Shown: positions 23,065 to 35,004, counted from the first letter of the stretch. The stretch is DNA of 64,000 bases from Cervus elaphus (GCF_910594005.1 NC_057838.1:30744001-30808000), one strand, 5' to 3'. Made by a program: numbers and translations. The notes: generated by a model from the letters alone, not told the origin.

Positions 23065-23260
23065 GGGGTACATGTATCTTTTAAAATTTTATTAATTTTT
23101 AATTGAAAGATACTTGCTTTAAATATTGTGTTGCTTTCTTCCATACATCAGTATGAGTCAGCCATAGATATGTGTATGTCCCCTCCCTGTTGAACCTGCA
23201 TCCCACCTCTCTAGTTGGTTATAGAGTCCCGGGTTGAGTTAGGGGTATGTGTGTCTTTTT
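23065..23260 (-). mobile_element. Short young-type L1 3' end nested in old L1
   Basis: Imperfect 19-bp flanking repeats begin with ggggta (23065-23083 and 23242-23260). Between them about 156 bp resembles the antisense ruminant L1 3' UTR, containing 'catcagtatgagtcagcc'. Strongly 5'-truncated and diverged. Confidence 0.65.
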
Positions 23261-23750
23261 GAATTAGTGTTTTCATTTGGGGGGATATATACCCAGGAAT
23301 TGCTGGAACATATGGTAGGTATTTCTATTTTTAGATTTTTGAGAAACCTTCATACTTTCCACGGTAGCTGCACCAATTTATTGTACATTTCCACCAGCAG
23401 TATATGAGAGTTTCCTTTTCTGCACATTCTCATCAGCACTTGTTATTTGTGGTCTTTTAGATGATAGCTATTCTGACAGGTATGAGATGATATCTCATTG
23501 TAGTTTTAATTTGCATATCTCTGATGTTGAACAACTTTTCATGTTCCTATTGACTATGTTTTCTATGGAAAACAAAAAAAATGTTCAGTTCTCCTGCACA
23601 TTTTTTAATTGGATTTTTTTTTTTTTTAAGAAACGTTGAGTTCTATGAGTTCTATATATTTTGGATATTAACTCCTTATATTGGTCATATTATTAGTGTT
23701 TATTTTCTCCCATTCAGTAGGTTGTCTTTTTCTTTTGATGATGGTTTCAT

Positions 23751-23803
23751 TTGCTGTGCAAAAGCTTTTTTTTTTTTTTTTTTTTTGCTGTGCAAAAGCT
23801 TTT
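23751..23803. mobile_element. Poly(T)-only insertion with TSD
   Basis: ttgctgtgcaaaagctt occurs at 23751-23767 and again at 23785-23801, separated only by T. Uninterrupted L1 has this motif once. The structure fits an insertion made only of a poly(A) tail (antisense), or a local duplication with T expansion. Confidence 0.65.
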
Positions 23804-24058
23804 AAGTCTAATCAGTTTACTTTTGTTTATTTTTACTTTTGTTTCCTTTGCTTTAGGAGACAAAAAGTACTATAGTGATTTATATCAAAGAGTCTTTTGC
23901 CTATGTTTTCTTCTAGGAGTTTTGTGTTTTCTGGTTTTACATTTAGGTCTTTAATCCATTTTGAGTTTTTTCTGTATATGATGTGAGAAAATGTTCTAAT
24001 TTTATTCTTTTACATGTCACTGAACAGTTTTCCCAGCACTACTTACTGAAGAGACTGT

Positions 24059-24080
24059 TTTTTTTTTTTTTTTTTTTTTT
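24059..24080. repeat. Poly(T) tract
   Basis: About 22 T inside the old antisense L1. No flanking duplication is visible, so slippage is the simpler explanation. Confidence 0.8.
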
Positions 24081-24204
24081 GCAATTTTATATTCTTGCCT
24101 TTTTGTTCATAGATTAATTGACTAAAAGTATGTGGATATATTTCTGGGTTCTCTATTCTTTTCCACTGATCTGTGTGTCTGTTTTTGTACCAGTATCTTA
24201 ATGT

Positions 24205-24434
24205 TTTGATTACTGTTGTTGTTCAGTTGCTAAGTTGTGTCTGACTTTTTGCAATCCCATGGACAGTACCCTGCCTGGCTCCTCTGTCCATGGGGTTCTC
24301 CAGGCAAGAATACTGGGGTGGGTTGCCATTTCCTTACCAAGGGATCTTCCTAGACCAAGGATCAAACCCACATCTCCTGCATTGGTAGGTGGATTCCTTA
24401 CCCCTGAGCCATCTGGGAAACCCTTTGATTACTG
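24205..24434 (-). mobile_element. Bov-tA SINE nested in L1, 11-bp TSD
   Basis: tttgattactg at 24205-24215 and 24424-24434 brackets an antisense Bov-tA (24216-24423) whose right end is the reverse of the tRNA-like head. Confidence 0.94.
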
Positions 24435-25265
24435 AAGCTTTGCCATATAGTCTGAAGTTAGGGAGCTTGATTTCTCCAGCTCTGTTCTTCTTTCTCAAGG
24501 TTGTTTTGGCTACTTGTGGTCTTTTGTGGTTCCACACACATTTTAAAATTATTTGTTTTAGTTCTGTGAAGAATGCCTTTGATATTTTGGTAGGGATTGC
24601 ATTGAATCTGTAGATTGACTTGGATAGCACTCATTTTAGCAGTATAAATTCTTTGCATCCTAGAACATAGTATATCTTTATATCTTTTTGTTTCATCTTC
24701 AGCCTCCTTCATCAGTTTCTCATAGTTTTCTGAGTACATGTCTTTTATCTCTGTTGGTTGGTTTATTCATAGGTATTTTATTCTTTTTGATGCAGTACTA
24801 AATGGGAATTTCTCTTTCTGGCAATTTGTTATTAGTGTGTAAAAGTGCAAGGTTTCTGTGTATTAGTTTTGTATCCTGCAACTTTACTGAATTTTTTGAG
24901 AATCTGTCCATTTCTTCTGGGTTGTCCATTTTATTGGCATATCGTTGTTCATAGTAGTCTCTTATAAGCTTTTATATTTCTGTGGTGTTGGTTGTAATTT
25001 CTCCATTTCTAATTTGATTGATTTGAGCTCTCCATTTTTCTTGATGAGTGTGGCTAAAGGTTTATCAGTTTTGTTTGTCTTTTCAAAAAACTACCTCTTA
25101 GTTTCCTTTATCTTTTCTTTTTAGTCTTGCTCATTCATTTCTACTCGGATCTTTATGATTTCTTCCCTTCCACTAACATTTTGGGGTTTGTTTGTCTTTT
25201 TTATAGTTCCTTTAAGTATAAGATTAGGTTGTTTGTTTGAGACTTTTCTTGTTCCCTGATGGTAC

Positions 25266-26684
25266 AAGCTCCCTTTTTATATTATTAGATCCAGTAAGCA
25301 TAAAGTTGTTCTGTCATTTCTCTATGAAGTTTCACAATGCTTTATTCTCAATTTTAGTGCTTGCTGTAGAGTAGGAACAAATAAGTCACAGACCAGCACT
25401 GTTGGTGGCCCGCGGTGTGAGTAGCTGTGACTGAAGACCTACGTGGGAACATTCCCAGCCCAGTGTGTGTATGTCCTGTTTATCCTGGAGGGTGAAGATG
25501 ATCTGTAGCTTTGACCATGTTGTTAAAGTTGTACGTGCTTCTATCCTACTCATTCTTTCCCAAGTGGTTAGGACCCATGTTCAGAGAGTCCGTTTTGTGC
25601 AGTTAGCATATGGGAAGATATTCATGTATATAAAGATGAATCAAAACTTGAGGACTCTTGGGTTCCCTTGGAATGTTTTTGTAATATTAAAAATTAGAGA
25701 CCTTCACCATCCAAGACAGTCTTGATTTTAAGCTGCCCATTATAACATTTTTGGTGAAACTGAGATTTTCCTAGCCTCATTGAAGTGACCCTAAATTACC
25801 TTACTTATAGCAAATGACTTCAACCTGTGCATTGAGGCGTCAGTTTAAGGGCCCCTAAAATGAAGGAGGCAGAAATGGAGATTCAGTAGATGATCTAAGT
25901 CATCCTGTATTTTCTCAACATGCCAGTTTGAGAAGCTTTGAAAAGTATAGATATTTAAATGTAAAGATAACTGTGTAAGGGCTGATTACCTTAAAAAGAA
26001 GGAAACTGGTGACCTCTGCCAAGCATCTCAGATAATAATCCAAATATGGCATTAAAGGGAGGGAAAAAAGGGAGGAGTGGGAGGGAAGGAGAGAAAAAAG
26101 GTGAAGCAGGAATCTGAAACTTTGCAACAGTGTATGTCCTTTGAAGGAGATATGTTTTATCAGTCAGTGCTAATGTTTAGGTTCAGAAGCATTTGCATTT
26201 TTAACTACATCAAAATGAATTAAATCCAGTTTTACTCTGAGGAGTACTTCTATAATGTTTAAAAAGTAATACATCATAGCATTAACTATGTTAAATGTAT
26301 TTGCTCGTTGCCTGAAATTACCGCATCAGTCACAAAAATTGCAACTGGTTTGGTGTATAGACCAATTAAATGGAAGGATAATACCATTATCTGAAAAACT
26401 CACACAAAAGGAGCTACTACAAAGATTAAGTTGTTAAGTTGTACAGGGAATTTGGGAGTATCATTAGAGAGAATTACCTAGTTTGACACGTTGCAGAAGA
26501 GGTGATTTTCTCTAACTAGCCTTACCACTCAGTAATACTTAATACAGGAGTATGCAGTGCCTGCATGGTTAGTGCCCTTACTCAAATAATTGCCCATTTC
26601 TCACTTAGAAACATGTTATGATAGAACTAGGGTAATAGATTGAGATCATGGAATAAAAGGAGTTATGCATTGAAGTTGGCAGTT
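25266..26684. other. No recognised gene or repeat
   Basis: Unique DNA with frames up to 86 codons (25465-25725, plus), none recognisable. A purine-rich run lies at about 26050-26105. Confidence 0.5.
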
Positions 26685-26835
26685 TTTACTGGGTATCAGA
26701 ATTGCCTGGAGTGCTTGTTAATAATGTAGATTCCAGGGTCACAGACTCAGATCTGATTCATCAGATTCTGGACAATGTAACCTGACATTGCAAGCATACC
26801 AGTTGAGTCTAACACAGGTGGCTCTTAGAACACAT
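26685..26835 (+). mobile_element. MER5A-like hAT-Charlie MITE fragment
   Basis: 'atcagaattgcctggag' followed by 'tagattccagggtcacagac' and 'cagattctggac' fits the MER5 group. It is diverged and the terminal inverted repeats are decayed. Confidence 0.6.
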
Positions 26836-27149
26836 TTTCAAAATTACTATGGCTTCTTATTGTGTGAATGTGGAAATGAAGATACCTTAGCTGTGTGACC
26901 TTCATGAGGTCATTTAAATTCAAACATGTTGAAACAAGGCTGAAAGCACAGGGGTCTGGTTCGATATACACATTGAGAACTGCCTGGGTCTCTGGCCGAC
27001 TCATATCCTTGTACATATCTTGGAAGCAAGCACATCTTTGTCATAACATAGCTGGTAGGATTTTCTCAATGCCAGGGATGACTGTAATAAGAAAAGTTCC
27101 TAGTAGACCAATCAAGGTTGCTTCTAAGGTTCTATTGGACTGAAATAGA

Positions 27150-27213
27150 ATCTTAACATCTTTTCCATAGCATCTTATGGAAAAACCTGAGTGAACATTT
27201 TGGGCAACCCAAC
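27150..27213 (+). mobile_element. mariner end fragment
   Basis: The palindromic core 'ttccatagcatcttatggaa' is followed by 'cattttgggcaacccaaca', matching the terminal region of ruminant mariner elements ('ttggccaaccca'). Only one end is visible, with no transposase. Confidence 0.6.
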
Positions 27214-27399
27214 AGTTTAGTTTCACCATATCCAGCGACTGCCTTGGATTTCCGTAACCACAAACATAGCCTGAGAAGCTCGGGGCAGACAGCCTCTCCT
27301 GCCACTCTAGAGAATGAACCTAGAAATCACAAGAGGAGATAGAAAAGTTAGAGCTCGTACCCAGTCCAGTTATCAATATGTGAAAGACTCAAGACCAAA

Positions 27400-28190
27400 G
27401 ACATTCCCTTTTGCATCATCCCAACAACAATTCTCTGACACCAGCCAGGGGTCTAACATCTCTATTCAATTGTGACACTAACTACTCAGAGTTAGCACAG
27501 ATCCTACAGGTTAAGGGTTCAGGCCTACAAGCCTGACCCTATTTCACATGGTAGCCCTAAGGCCTCAGTGCCCCCCAAGCCACCTACACTTTTACTAGGC
27601 CAGCTATAAATTCAAAAGTTTCCATGACCCCCCTCTGTTACGACAACTGACAGAACCCAGGAATGAGCTGTACTTATGATTAAGTTTTATTATAAAGGCT
27701 GTAAGTCAGGAACAGTCAAATAGAAGAGACACAGAGGATGATGTGTGGAGGTTCAGAGTTTCCATGCCCTTTCCAGGTACACCACCCACCTGGCATATCA
27801 ATATGTTCATCATCCTCTAAGTTCTCTGAGCCTCAGTGTTGCCGAGTTTTCATTGAGGTTTCATTACAGAGGCATGGTTGAGAAATCACTGGTCACGTGA
27901 TTGAACTCCACCTCCAGCCCTATCCTTTCCCCAGAGATTGAGGGGTGGGGTTAAAATTTCCCATTCATTAATCCTATTTGGTGTTTCTGTTGCCAGCCCC
28001 AAATCTGAGGCTACCTAGGGGCCTGGCTGTGAGTTATCTCATTAGCGTATGAGCTAAGAGGACTTTTACAAATAACTGAAGACATGCCTACCACTTAAGA
28101 AATCCCAAAGATTTTAGGTGCTCTGTATCAGGAACTCCAGACAAAGACCACAGATGTTTTTTCTTAGATCATATCTTTCAATTGTGTTTT
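27400..28190 (-). mobile_element. ERVL-class solo LTR (MLT2-like)
   Basis: Most of an LTR of about 790 bp can be followed in antisense. Blocks on the plus strand: 'caattctctgacaccagcc', 'gatcctacaggttaaggg', 'ttttattataaaggctg', 'cataccatt'-free 'ttccatgccctttcc', 'cattacagaggcatgg', 'gattgaactccacctcc', 'tgaggctacctagg', 'tctcattagc' and 'ttttaggtgctctgtatcag'. No internal retroviral sequence adjoins, so it is a solo LTR. Subfamily name is tentative. Confidence 0.68.
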
Positions 28191-28514
28191 GCATAAATTG
28201 TCAGAGAGGGCTGTTTGACTGATCTGGAGTGTTGTGAAAGTAGGCAGTTACTCTCTGGGTCTGGACTCTGGTATGGAAGAATATTAAAAATGATTATGTG
28301 TGCAGTTTACATTTATGACTATTAAAGAAGATGAGAAGCAAGATGATTTTATAGATTCTTTTGCAACTCCCTAAGTGCTGTTATGACGTATAAGGAAGAA
28401 AAGATTTATATACAATGGTACATTTCCCTGTTAGAAAAAAATAAGCTGTAATAACATCCAGTGGTACTTAACGGTTTATAATGTATTTTCAGAGACATCA
28501 TAATAAGCTGATAA
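28191..28514. other. No recognised gene or repeat
   Basis: AT-rich unique sequence. Nothing assigned. Confidence 0.5.
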
Positions 28515-28755
28515 CAATTATTCAACACAGCCTTGGATTGGGCTCCATGCTAATGTGCATGCTAACTCTGGCCTCTTTTCTGTCATCATAACTCTACTAG
28601 GTGGGCACTGTTATTAGCCCCATTGTGCTAATGAGGAAATCAAGGTGTATACAAATAGGTCAAGGTCACAAATCAGCATTAGCATCAGAACTTAAAACCT
28701 AGTTCATCTGAGTCCTGAGTCCTGCACTCTTCTTATAAGCCTTGCACTATAACCA
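28515..28755 (-). mobile_element. MIR SINE
   Basis: Antisense MIR: 'ctactaggtgggcactgtt', 'ttagccccattgtgc', 'gaggaaatcaagg' and 'aggtcaaggtcacaa' in order, with the 5' end towards the right. Confidence 0.8.
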
Positions 28756-29394
28756 GAAAGTAGAAGACAGTATCCTGATCTAATAACAAGGATGACCTGA
28801 ATGTTTGTGCTTGTCCAGAAGGCTTGCTCTTTGACCTTGGGCAGTTGACTTTTTAACCACCATTTCTCTTTTTACCTTGTTTGGTGGGCGCTGAGTTAGG
28901 GTAGACGCTCTCTGACATGTTGAGTTTTGCCACTTGTGGTGTGATGCCCAAGTTTGGCTTCTGCTCTTATTTAATTCCTTGCATTCTGGGAGGTGTCATT
29001 TGTAAATCTGGAAGCTTGGAGGGTGAGGGGCATTTCCTTGAGAAATTTCCTCGAGAAATTCTAAGGCTAGTGCCTTCATATCCTTTAATGCTGTAATTTC
29101 TAGTTCCAGCATACTTAATGCCAGCCTATTTATTTTCTCTGCTTTTCTCTGAATATAAATGGGGACCATTTCACAGAGCCATATGCACAGTGTAAATGCG
29201 GATATCAAAATAAACAGCATCCTGAGAAAACACCTTAAAAATCCATAGACTTAATATTGCTTATACTTTTTCATGAATGATTGAAATCTAGGAGTATCTG
29301 GCTGGTGGTCGTTTTTTTTCCCCCTCCATTGCTTGTAGAGCATAAACTTGTTCACATAGGCCTGAGGTTTTGCTTTCTGGGTCTTACTTCCTAA

Positions 29395-29530
29395 CAGGGC
29401 TCTTCTTAGTTAAGTGGTTTAAAAACTCTGCACCTCAGTTTCTTTATGTGTCCAATTACGTAACATCTGCCTTTTGGGATTACAGAAGAATACAATGAGA
29501 GCTTGCGGACTACTTGCTAAATGTTATTGA
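29395..29530 (+). mobile_element. MIR SINE fragment
   Basis: 'ctctgcacctcagtttcttt' and the following 'aacatctgcc' give a diverged sense MIR. Confidence 0.5.
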
Positions 29531-29610
29531 CTTAAATCCGGTTTGAAGCTGCGTCTCCCTTTTTGCCCTTCCTCCTCCTCAGCCCTGCAGGCAGCCAGTG
29601 TGCAGGGAGG

Positions 29611-29849
29611 TCTTGGGTGGCCTGCTGGGCTTCCCTGGTGTCTCAGACAGTAAAGAGTTAGCCTGCAATGCAAGAGACCCAGGTTTGATCCCTGGGTCAG
29701 GAAGATCCCCTGGAGAAGGGCATGTCTACCCGCTCCAGTATTCTTGCCTGAGAAATCCCATGGACTGAGGAGCCTAGCAGGCTACAGTCCGTTGGGTCAC
29801 AAATCGTCAGACACGACTGAGCGACTTAACACGTTTTGGGTAGTCTGTT
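29611..29849 (+). mobile_element. Bov-tA SINE with degenerate TSD
   Basis: The 16-bp flanks (29611-29626, 29834-29849) match at 12 positions and all differences are transitions. The SINE body is 29627-29833, from 'gggcttccctggtgtctcag' to 'actgagcgacttaacac'. Confidence 0.93.
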
Positions 29850-30224
29850 GGATAGGAAGGTACCTCGCACTTGCTCTTGCTTGTTTCAGATCTTCCCCAA
29901 TATGTCTCCTGTTTAGAGAGAAAATGAAACAGTCTTAAGGCTAGGTAGATAATTCCCCCCCCCTTAGTGTATATATAGACTTTATCTCCTTCTCAAAAGT
30001 TTTCCCTATAGACTTGCAATGGCTTCAGGAATATTACTGAGTTCTCAAGAGCTCTGATTAAAGATGACCCTACATCTTATGCCCTTAGGGTTAGAGTATC
30101 TTGAGGAGAGCCCTTATTATGGGACCAGAGACTGCAAGGACCTCCAGGCCCTCAGCTTCCTCGTAGTGTGTCTGTTAACCGTGGCAGGTATGAGACAGCC
30201 AGGAATATTCTTGGTGATGCTTTG
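29850..30224. other. No recognised gene or repeat
   Basis: A short poly(C) run at about 29955-29963. Frames up to 75 codons without recognisable product. Confidence 0.5.
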
Positions 30225-30410
30225 TCGTGAGGGAGCGTGGTCTAGTAAGTATTTGGATTTTGAAGGTAGATTTCCTGGATTAAAGTGCTAGCTTTGCCAC
30301 GACTGGCTTGATAATCTTTGGCCACTTACTTAATTTACCTCTGTCCCAGTTTCTTCATCTGTGCCTTGGAGTCAATAGTAGCTGTCTCATAGACAGCTAG
30401 AATGTCTATA
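30225..30410 (+). mobile_element. MIR SINE
   Basis: Sense MIR: 'gggagcgtggtctagtaag', 'cttacttaatttacctctg', 'cagtttcttcatctg' and 'gctgtctcatag'. Confidence 0.75.
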
Positions 30411-30935
30411 GACAGGCCAGAATGTCTGACATATTTAAGACAACATGTATTTTGTATTACTCTTAATATTTGCACAGATATAATAAAGGAAATACATTTC
30501 CCTGTAACACTTTATACTTGATAATGAAGGAAACATCATTATCAGAAATCAGGAAGCTGTAATAACATTAAAGTTTGTAAAATGCTGTATTTAGACCAGA
30601 ATTTCTCCAAGGGAGAGGGTTAAAAGAGATGTTCTTGGATTATATGAGGCCAAAGTTTATTTTTCTTGCTAATTTTGAATTTGTTTTTAACATAGTTGAG
30701 AAATAGAAATGACATATTGAATCTGCCAGTCTGTGGATTTGCTTGGGATGAGACCAAAGCCTGGGATAGCACAAGACTCACTCAATGTATGTGAGGGACC
30801 AGACAAGTCTCCTGTGGAGAATCTCAGAGTGTGAGATGTTCTTAATCTAATTATGCGGCTCTCTGAGTGTTTTGAGTAATACAGGAGCAAAGGAGCTATG
30901 AATTTTCATTGACTTGTAATGAGACGAGATTGTAG
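30411..30935. other. No recognised gene or repeat
   Basis: AT-rich unique DNA. One 67-codon minus frame, unrecognised. Confidence 0.5.
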
Positions 30936-31240
30936 GCAAGACTTTTGGACTCTGTGGGAGAAGGCGAGGGTGGGATGTTCTGAGAGAACAGCATCAAAAC
31001 ATATATATTATCTAGGGTGAAACAGATCACCAGCCCAGGTTGGATGCATGAGACAAGTGCTCAGGCCTGGTACACTGGGAAGACCCAGAGGGATCGGGTA
31101 GAGAGGGAGGTGGGAGGGGGGATCGGGATGGGGAATACGTGTAAATCCATGGCTGATTCATGTCAGTGTATGACAGAAACCACTACAATATTGTAAAGTA
31201 ATTAGGCTCCAACTAATAAAAATAAATGGAAAAAAAGTAA
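30936..31240 (+). mobile_element. Ruminant L1 3' UTR fragment
   Basis: Starts 'agacttttggactctgtggg' and includes 'acactgggaagacccagagg', a G-rich tract, 'gattcatgtcagtgtatgac' and an A-rich tail after 'aattaggctccaactaata'. It is 5'-truncated inside the 3' UTR. No TSD found. Confidence 0.88.
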
Positions 31241-31759
31241 TTTTGAAAAACACTTTGAGAAGAAAAATGCCGTATGACATAAATACTAATAAACTTAGGT
31301 TTTTTTTTAATTTTTTGCCTTGTGTCATGCTTCAGTGATGATTCTTCTCCCAAGCGTGGTTCTTGATTCACTTAATGGTGAACACGCTAAGAAGAATCAC
31401 CTTTATTGATGCTAACAGCCTGCTCGAGGGTAGAACTTGCTATTTCTAAGGAGTTAATAGTGCATCCCTGACTGACTGATGGATAGAGAAGGGTTACAGT
31501 GCAAAGTGTTGTCTACATTTACTACTTGTCTTCAGTTTATTCCCCAGATTATGGCTCAGTTCTTGGCTTGCCATTATGTCCTAGAGGAACAGCGAACAAG
31601 AAAGCCTCATCCATTGTCTCTTTGAGGGCTGTGGCATAAACAGAGAGAGGGTGAGGGATGCTGGGTTCTATTTTAAAGCCTGTCTCTTTCTAAATGTCTG
31701 ATTTTGAGTGAGTTATATGTTTTGCCTAAGCTTCAATGCTTAAGTAGGGTGACCTTGAC
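31241..31759. other. No recognised gene
   Basis: Unique DNA. A weak MIR-like stretch near 31680-31740 is too poor to call. Confidence 0.5.
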
Positions 31760-32130
31760 CTAAAATAGACTGCCAGTTATTTCTCCAGCACAAGTGGGTT
31801 TATTCAAGGTCATCAAAGAGTTGTGGCTCAGGGTCTACAATGATAGTGACCCCTAGCAATTCCTTAGCAAAAATGGAGAAGGAGCACAGAGAGGGAGAAC
31901 CCTTTTGTAGAGGGGAGACAGATGTTGGGAGAGTCATAGTAAACAAAAAGTGGGCGCCTTTTCATTGGCTGAACTGTGACAGTCTCTCACTGGCTGAGCC
32001 CTTGCCAGGAAAGAAAGGAAAGTCCTTCTCTTTCATGTTGGACTCTGCTCTCCTCGTAGGGCATGAGAAGTCAGTCTGGCCTCCTGGCTCTGTTTTAATT
32101 AAGGTTTCTGTTTATTTTTACAATAGTAGA
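31760..32130 (-). mobile_element. Possible solo LTR, antisense
   Basis: On the minus strand the order fits an LTR: a possible TG start near 32120, a CAAT-like 'agccaatgaaaag' (complement of 31960-31972), C/T-rich central part, then an AATAAA signal (complement at about 31798-31803) with a short downstream R/U5-like part. No family assigned and no clean TSD. Confidence 0.4.
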
Positions 32131-33239
32131 AAGTAGCCAGGAGTTGGGCCACTTGTTGTTTTATCTTGGCTCCAGTTTGGATGTGGCGATGTTTTTTTTT
32201 TTTTTCCCTGTACCTTGCGATATTTTAAATATGAGGAAATTCCACACGGAACGTCTGGAAGTCCTTCTTATGTTTGAAACTTGGAAGAGGCTGTGACCTG
32301 GACCCCACACTCCTACGAGGCAGAAATCCACTGGAGCTGGGTAGCCGCTGCCCTCTTTAGATGCAGCATCCTCATGGTCCCCACCGGTCCTCCCTGGTCC
32401 AGCATCTGCCTCACCTCTGTAGGCAAGTGTGCTTGTGACTTACAGTGGACTCTTTCGGTTGCTCAAAACTTTTCATTTCTATCTTCTTCTTTACTTCAAG
32501 AATAGACTGTGTTTGCCAGGTAAGCTGTTGCTGCTTTAAGTGCTTAGAACTTTTTAGAATTTTCCATATGTATTGTATTGATTTTCATAATTAAGACCAG
32601 GAACTTTTAAGTTCAGTTAGATTTTGTGTTTACCATTTTATATCTGAAATTATTTCCCAAATATTAAAATTGATGTGCCATCTTACAAAGATTGGTTTGC
32701 TGTAACTTTGAAATAAGTGCAGGTGTTCTTTTTTCTCTTAAATTATCAAGGGAATCAGAGAAAACATAAAGAAAATGAGGAAAAAAGTCCTGGCACTCAC
32801 TGTTATTTGCTATTGTGCTATCTACTACCTCTCCATTTTTAGGGAGTCAAGGAAATTGTAACTGATGGGGAAAAAGGCATCAGGTAGGAGAGGAACCTAA
32901 CATAAGAGAAATAATATAAAAAAAACTGATTAATAATGGGGCATTATTATTGCATATAATAATGTAGAGAGACTTTAAAAAACTGCTATGAAGTAGATGT
33001 GGCACCCACCATACTCTCAATGTTAATTTCAAGATTCCCAAATTTAAGCAGTATGCCATAGTTTTAAGTATCTTTTTCCCTAGAAATTATTTAACTCTTT
33101 TAGGATTCACATAGGAAGAGTTTACTATCTGCCAAACCTCCTGTGAGATAACACGGTTTTCCTCATCTGAATATACGACTGCCCTAATCTGACTTTCTTA
33201 GGGAGTCTGTAGAGCTTGTGGGGAAATAATCATCAGATT
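32131..33239. other. No recognised gene; AT hairpin
   Basis: A 9-bp perfect inverted repeat with a 5-nt loop (cattattat 32942-32950, ataataatg 32956-32964). A T tract at about 32191-32205. No recognisable gene. Confidence 0.5.
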
Positions 33240-33440
33240 GGATGTCAGGTAGAACCTAGCCCAAGTCCTTGCTCTGGTACTTGCTAGGATCACACACACA
33301 GAAGTCAGTTCCTGAGATGCTCAGAGGTTGTGTCTCTTCCTCTGTGAAAAGAGACAGTAATAGGACTTACTCATGAAGACCAAATAAAATAGTCTTTCTA
33401 AATCACATAGCACAGTGCTTCGCATAAGATAAACACACCA
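33240..33440 (+). mobile_element. MIR SINE
   Basis: Sense MIR, diverged: 'cttgctctggtacttgc', 'tctcttcctctgtgaaaag', 'aataggacttactcatg' and 'cacatagcacagtgcttcgc'. Confidence 0.7.
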
Positions 33441-34787
33441 TAAACATTTTGTGTTTTGTTTATGGCACAGAACACAATTAGTAGGATGTGAATATTCCTT
33501 CACTCCTGATAACTCTTGAGAAGTCATCATGTCTTACTGAAATGTTTTGACTATTGTTTGTTTTTAAAGAGTAGCCTGTCATATCTAATAAAAATGGGTT
33601 GATGCTGTGTTTCCTCATCCCTGGGACATAGTCAGAATTTAGGAGAAGATGTGTATTATGTTTATCCTTGCATCTGAACTATATTCTATCATGCAACAGT
33701 CCAGCCTATTCTAGAGTGAAATATTTAGCAGACACTCACTGCTCATACTTGCTTATTTTCTGTTTACAAGATGAGGTGTTGACTCCCCTGATCCCACACC
33801 ACCCCTGGAGTATTGTGTGAGGTGCTTGTTTCGTTGAGGATGATGGGGAGGGTTCCCGTGATACCAGAAGTTCTTACGAACTTGTCTCATGTCATCATAT
33901 AGGCAAAAGAGTTGCTTGGGTCTTCCACCTTTCACATGGTGGTTTTGGGGTCTGATAATTTTATCCCAATCTTTTGGGTTGCTACAAGACTTGAATACTT
34001 GGTAAATCACTATGCTGTAAGTTATTATGTAAGCTCTTAACATCTTAAACCCAAAGAGTCAGAAGTCCTTTAAGAAATGAAAATCAAGCATGTTGTTCCC
34101 TTTGAGACTCAGATCCAGGACTTTGGAGAAAAGGATACAGAGAAAGGAAACCCCCAACTCCACAGAGAAATACACCAAAGCCCATGAAATCTGCTTCAGT
34201 GCAAATCAACACTTTTAACTTCAGCCTTTTAAGTTGCTGCTTAGTAACTTACTCAGCTTGATTCCTAACTTGACTTAAGGAAGGAGGGAGGAAAGTGATT
34301 GAAACATCCAAAAAGGCAAAATCAAACCATTCCCTCTTGGCTTGGATTCAAAGGAAGGCTGCATATTTAAATAATTTCTGTTTTTGTAGAATTATTGAAG
34401 AGATTTCTTTTTACTTTCTTTGCTTCTTCCTTTACTGTTTAAAACTTTTCCCTCCCCTTTGCATTGCTGGTATTTATTATAGGTATCACATAGGTGGATA
34501 TTTGTCTTTAGTAAAAGGTGCAGCCATCTATTGTGATATGTTGTCTTATTTCCTCCGTGTTTTTATGTTTGTTATCTATTAGTCTTTTTTATATTTTCTT
34601 TACTTACCTTGTCTTTTCACTTATAAGATGAATACTTTTTGTTCTGTGCTAATTTAAGATTTCGTCTGTGTATTTTTATTTTACTATTGGTTGCCTTCGT
34701 ATTGTCACTGTCATGTTTAAACCTGTTTCAAACCTCCTACTTGAATTAACATTTTGTCTTGAAAATTTTGAGGCATATCTACTATGT
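33441..34787. other. No recognised gene or repeat
   Basis: Frames of 95-96 codons on each strand without recognisable domains. AT-rich to the right. Confidence 0.5.
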
Positions 34788-35004
34788 GTATGTGTTAGTC
34801 ATAGTCACTTGGCCGCATCCTGCTCTGTGACCCCATGGATTGTAGCCTGTAGTCTGGCAGGCTCCCCGAGTCCATGGAATTCCCCAGGCAAGAGCACTGG
34901 AGTGGGTCACCATTCCCTTCTCCAGGAGATCTTCCCAACCCAGGGATCGAACCCAGGTCTCCTGCATTGCAGGCAGATTCTTTACCACCTGAGCTGCCAG
35001 GGGA
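34788..35004 (-). mobile_element. Bov-tA SINE
   Basis: Antisense Bov-tA with 'ccatggattgtagcctg', 'gggatcgaacccagg' (complement of the B-box-like block) and 'gagctgccagggg' at the right end. The flanks share a loose catat..actat similarity that may be a decayed TSD. Confidence 0.9.

Larger units (their letters stand above)
21719..25265 (-). mobile_element. Old L1, 5'-truncated, carrying five nested insertions
   Basis: A continuous antisense L1 can be followed from its 3' UTR at the left (21719) through the ORF2 3' part ('gctgtgatgagcattggggt', 'tatttctatttttaga', 'tttgctgtgcaaaagc', 'gtttattcataggtattt', 'cctttaagtataag'). It ends around 25265 in the ORF2 middle. It is interrupted by BovB (22079-22694), Bov-tA (22771-22974), a short young L1 tail (23086-23241), a poly(T)-only insert (23766-23785) and Bov-tA (24216-24423). 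Its divergence and frameshifts place it before all of these. Confidence 0.88.

Noticed and set aside
24059..24080. Second possible tail-only insertion (poly(T))
   Set aside because: No duplicated flank, unlike 23751-23803; slippage suffices.
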